A stretch of 64,000 nt of DNA from Streptomyces dengpaensis (GTDB lineage Bacteria; Actinomycetota; Actinomycetes; Streptomycetales; Streptomycetaceae). Shown in pieces: positions 61,767 through 64,000 of this stretch. The notes under the pieces were generated by a model that was given only the letters and a program-made list of their open reading frames with translations, made no database searches and was not told where the DNA came from. The stretch spans positions 5,146,001-5,210,000 of the forward strand of contig NZ_CP026652.1 in the NCBI RefSeq assembly GCF_002946835.1. The letters run 5' to 3'. The translations under genes were made by a program, and so were the position numbers. The number at the start of each line of letters is the position of its first letter. The first letter of the stretch is position 1.

Positions 61767-64000
61767 ATGTCCGTGCACAGCCATTCGGCAGCCCAACACG
61801 ACGCTGCCACTCCTGAGTTCCCGCGCCACGTCGTGACCGCGGTGCTCGTCTCCCACGACGGCGCCCGCTGGCTGCCCGAGGCGCTCTCCGGGCTGCTCGG
61901 CCAGGAGCGACCCGTGCAGAACGCGGTGGCGGCCGACACCGGCAGCGCGGACGACTCCGCCCAGCTGCTCACCGACGCGCTCGGCGCCGACCGGGTCCTG
62001 CACCTCGCCCGGCGCTCCGGCTTCGGCCAGGCCGTCGACGAGGCCGTCCGCGGCGCCCGTGTGCTCACTCCGGACGACCTGCCCTACCTGAAGCGCCCCA
62101 GCGGCTGGGACCCCGTCACGCGCACGTGGCGCGACGACGCCTACGACATGCCGGAACTCCCGCACGGCGAGCCCGAGCAGTGGCTGTGGCTGCTGCACGA
62201 CGACAGCGCCCCCGAGCCGGACGCCCTGGCGCAGCTGCTGCGAGTCGTGGAGAGCGAGCGGGAGTTCGGCAGGGACGTCGCCGTCGTAGGCCCCAAGCTC
62301 CGCGGCTGGTACGACCGCCGTCAGCTCCTCGAGGTCGGCGTCACCATCGCCAACTCCGGCCGCCGCTGGACGGGCCTGGACCGCCGCGAACAGGACCAGG
62401 GGCAGCACGACCACGTCCACCCCGTGCTGTCCGTGTCCACCGCCGGAATGCTGATCCGGCGCGATGTCTACGAAGAGCTCGGCGGCTTCGACCGCCGGCT
62501 GCCCCTGATGCGCGACGACGTCGACCTGTGCTGGCGTGCCCAGGCCGTCGGCCACCGCGTCCTCGTCGCCCCCGAGTCGGTCGTACGACACGCCGAGGCG
62601 GCCTCCCGCGAGCGCCGCGCCGTCGACTGCGTGGGCCGCACCGCCGCGTCCCCGCACAAGGTCGACAAGGCGGGCGCCGTCTACACCCTCCTCGTCAACG
62701 CGCGTTCGGCACAGCTGCCCTGGGTCCTGATCCGCCTGGTCCTCGGCACGCTGCTGCGCACGGTCGCGTATCTCGTCGGCAAGGTCCCCGGACAGGCCGT
62801 CGACGAGATCCGCGGCCTCCTGGGCGTCCTGCTGCGCCCGGAGCGGATCATCGCCGGGCGGCGCAGGCGCGGCCGGCCGCTGGTCGACAAGGGCGAGTTG
62901 CGGGCGCTGTTCCCGCCGCCCGGCGCGACCGTGCGGGCCACCGTCGAGCAGGTCGCGAGCAACCTCGTGGGCCGCTCCGACCCCGAAGTCGCCGCCGGGG
63001 CCGGACGGCACGGCGGCGCGGTCGAGTCCGGACCGGGCGGCGACGACGACGCCGACTTCCTGGAGATCGAGCAGTTCGCCCGGCTCAAGCGCGTCGCCCG
63101 CAACCCCGGTCCGATGCTCTTCCTGGTGCTGCTCTTCGTCTCGCTGCTCGCCTGCCGTGAGCTGCTCGGCGGCGGGGCGCTCGCGGGCGGCGCGCTGCTG
63201 CCCGCGCCCGCCGACTCCTCCGAGCTGTGGTCGCGCTATCTCGACGGCTGGCATCCGGTCGGCGCGGGCGGCACTGAGTCCGCGCCGCCCTACCTCGCGC
63301 TCGTCGCGATGCTGGCCTCCCTGCTCCTCGGTTCCGCCGGGCTGGCGGTCACCGTCCTCCTGGTGGCCTCCGTGCCGCTGGCCGGCTTCGCCGCGTACTT
63401 CGCGTCGCGGCCCCTCGTCGAGTCGCGCTTGCTGCGCGCCTGGGCGTCCGTCGCGTACGCCTTCCTGCCCGCCGCCACCGGCGCGCTCGCGGGCGGCCGC
63501 ATCGGCACGGCCGTCCTCGCGATCCTGCTGCCGCTCATCGCGCGCGCGGGCATTGCCGCGAGCGGGTTGAGCCACTCCTCCGGGTCGCGCGGCAGCTGGC
63601 GCGCCACCTGGGCGTACGCCCTGCTGCTGACGATCGCCACCGCGTTCACGCCGATCGTGTGGCCCATCGCGCTGGCCCTCGGAATCGCGCTTCTCGTAGT
63701 GCGCCGCAGCGACATCACGGCCTATGGAGCGCGCTTCCTGGCCCAGTTCGGCACCCCGCTGCTGATCCTCGCTCCCTGGTCGCTGACGCTGCTCCCGTTC
63801 GGCTTCTTCACGGAGGCCGGTCTGGAGTACGGCGAGAGCGCGGCCTCCGCGCTCGACCTGCTCGGCGCCAGCCCCGGCGGGCCCGGGACCGTCAGCGGGC
63901 TGATGCTGTTCGGCATCGTGCTGGCCGCGCTGGCCGCCCTGATGCGCACGCAGCGCCAGGCGGGGATCTGGACGGCCTGGGCCGTCGCCCTGGTGGCGCT
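61767..64000 (+). CDS. Large membrane glycosyltransferase (GT2 plus multi-span region), 3' truncated by window
   Basis: About 744 residues are visible; the frame is open at the right edge. ATG 61767 is the first in-frame start (MSVHSHSAAQHDAATPEFPR), with no strong ribosome-binding site. The GT2 domain is about 20-300: VTAVLVSHDGARWLPEALSG, WLWLLHDDSAPEPDAL as the DxD region, then GGFDRRLPLMRDDVDLCWRA. A linker follows, then many hydrophobic spans from about residue 450 (GPMLFLVLLFVSLLACRELL). It is probably a polyprenyl-linked or cell-wall galactan/rhamnan-type transferase with flippase-like C-terminus. It is downstream of whiB but separated by 247 bases. Confidence 0.85.
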   Translation, partial: MSVHSHSAAQHDAATPEFPRHVVTAVLVSHDGARWLPEALSGLLGQERPVQNAVAADTGSADDSAQLLTDALGADRVLHLARRSGFGQAVDEAVRGARVLTPDDLPYLKRPSGWDPVTRTWRDDAYDMPELPHGEPEQWLWLLHDDSAPEPDALAQLLRVVESEREFGRDVAVVGPKLRGWYDRRQLLEVGVTIANSGRRWTGLDRREQDQGQHDHVHPVLSVSTAGMLIRRDVYEELGGFDRRLPLMRDDVDLCWRAQAVGHRVLVAPESVVRHAEAASRERRAVDCVGRTAASPHKVDKAGAVYTLLVNARSAQLPWVLIRLVLGTLLRTVAYLVGKVPGQAVDEIRGLLGVLLRPERIIAGRRRRGRPLVDKGELRALFPPPGATVRATVEQVASNLVGRSDPEVAAGAGRHGGAVESGPGGDDDADFLEIEQFARLKRVARNPGPMLFLVLLFVSLLACRELLGGGALAGGALLPAPADSSELWSRYLDGWHPVGAGGTESAPPYLALVAMLASLLLGSAGLAVTVLLVASVPLAGFAAYFASRPLVESRLLRAWASVAYAFLPAATGALAGGRIGTAVLAILLPLIARAGIAASGLSHSSGSRGSWRATWAYALLLTIATAFTPIVWPIALALGIALLVVRRSDITAYGARFLAQFGTPLLILAPWSLTLLPFGFFTEAGLEYGESAASALDLLGASPGGPGTVSGLMLFGIVLAALAALMRTQRQAGIWTAWAVALVA

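Noticed and set aside
1..64000. tRNA, rRNA, IS element, prophage or integration site
   Set aside because: No cloverleaf with a CCA end, no rRNA core sequence and no transposase, integrase or phage gene was seen.

Overview
The window is a chromosomal segment of a Streptomyces. The evidence is very high G+C coding DNA with strong third-position bias, frequent GTG and some TTG starts, four-base start/stop overlaps, and a whiB gene of the developmental type. Gene order also agrees with what I recall of Streptomyces coelicolor around SCO3034 to SCO3079. Parts match the Mycobacterium tuberculosis order too: thiolase, SGNH esterase and cbs on the left; GtrA, purK/purE, acyl-CoA dehydrogenase, LCP protein, TIGR03089 protein, sugar-nucleotide transferase, fbiB, fbiA and whiB on the right. 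It is therefore mostly ancestral core chromosome, not an island. I see no rRNA, tRNA, CRISPR array, IS element or prophage.

Layout. 1-8.7 kb: thiolase (cut by the window edge), SGNH hydrolase, cystathionine beta-synthase, a small membrane protein, an exported beta-carbonic anhydrase, and a four-gene OpuC/ProU-type osmoprotectant ABC transporter. 8.9-13.6 kb: an unusual aromatic/histidine ammonia-lyase homologue coupled to an RpiR regulator, a membrane protein, and a PLP fold-III decarboxylase. 13.9-19.3 kb: the histidine utilisation operon hutU, M20 amidohydrolase, hutF, hutI. 19.4-23.8 kb: a sigma-like/ricin-lectin fusion protein and the SigI partner-switching set (sigma factor, STAS antagonist, anti-sigma kinase). 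24.1-28.5 kb: a four-gene cell-surface locus with two sortase-type substrates (LPQTG and LAETG) around a DUF916-like protein and a second membrane-anchored protein. 28.5-33.9 kb: an ECF sigma remnant, a POT peptide transporter, a two-component system split by repeats, and a GtrA protein. 34-39.4 kb: purK, purE, an active dipeptidase, a dipeptidase paralogue that has lost its metal ligands, and a divergent VOC/CGNR pair. 39.6-56.3 kb: cell-envelope genes (UDP-glucose dehydrogenase, five LCP ligases, a GT2 glycosyltransferase, a PGRP amidase, a mannose-1-phosphate guanylyltransferase) interspersed with an acyl-CoA dehydrogenase, a thioesterase and a TIGR03089 protein. 56.4-64 kb: AlkA-type glycosylase, F420 genes fbiB and fbiA, cysteine dioxygenase, whiB, and the start of a large membrane glycosyltransferase.

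The most striking feature crosses all these functions. About ten genes are followed by tandem copies of their own last codons, stop codon included: SGNH, hutI, sigI, the anti-sigma gene, the dipeptidase, UDP-glucose dehydrogenase, the thioesterase, fbiB, cysteine dioxygenase and whiB. Units are 12-37 bp, mostly not multiples of three, and degenerate with distance from the gene. Further short tandem arrays lie in intergenic gaps and inside some coding N-termini. There are also three copies of a dispersed intergenic element and a second hairpin family. I read this as recurrent slippage duplication at gene 3' ends. Whether it has a function is open.

Starts were chosen from ribosome-binding sites and overlaps. 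Coordinates were derived by reading the sequence, and no database search was possible.
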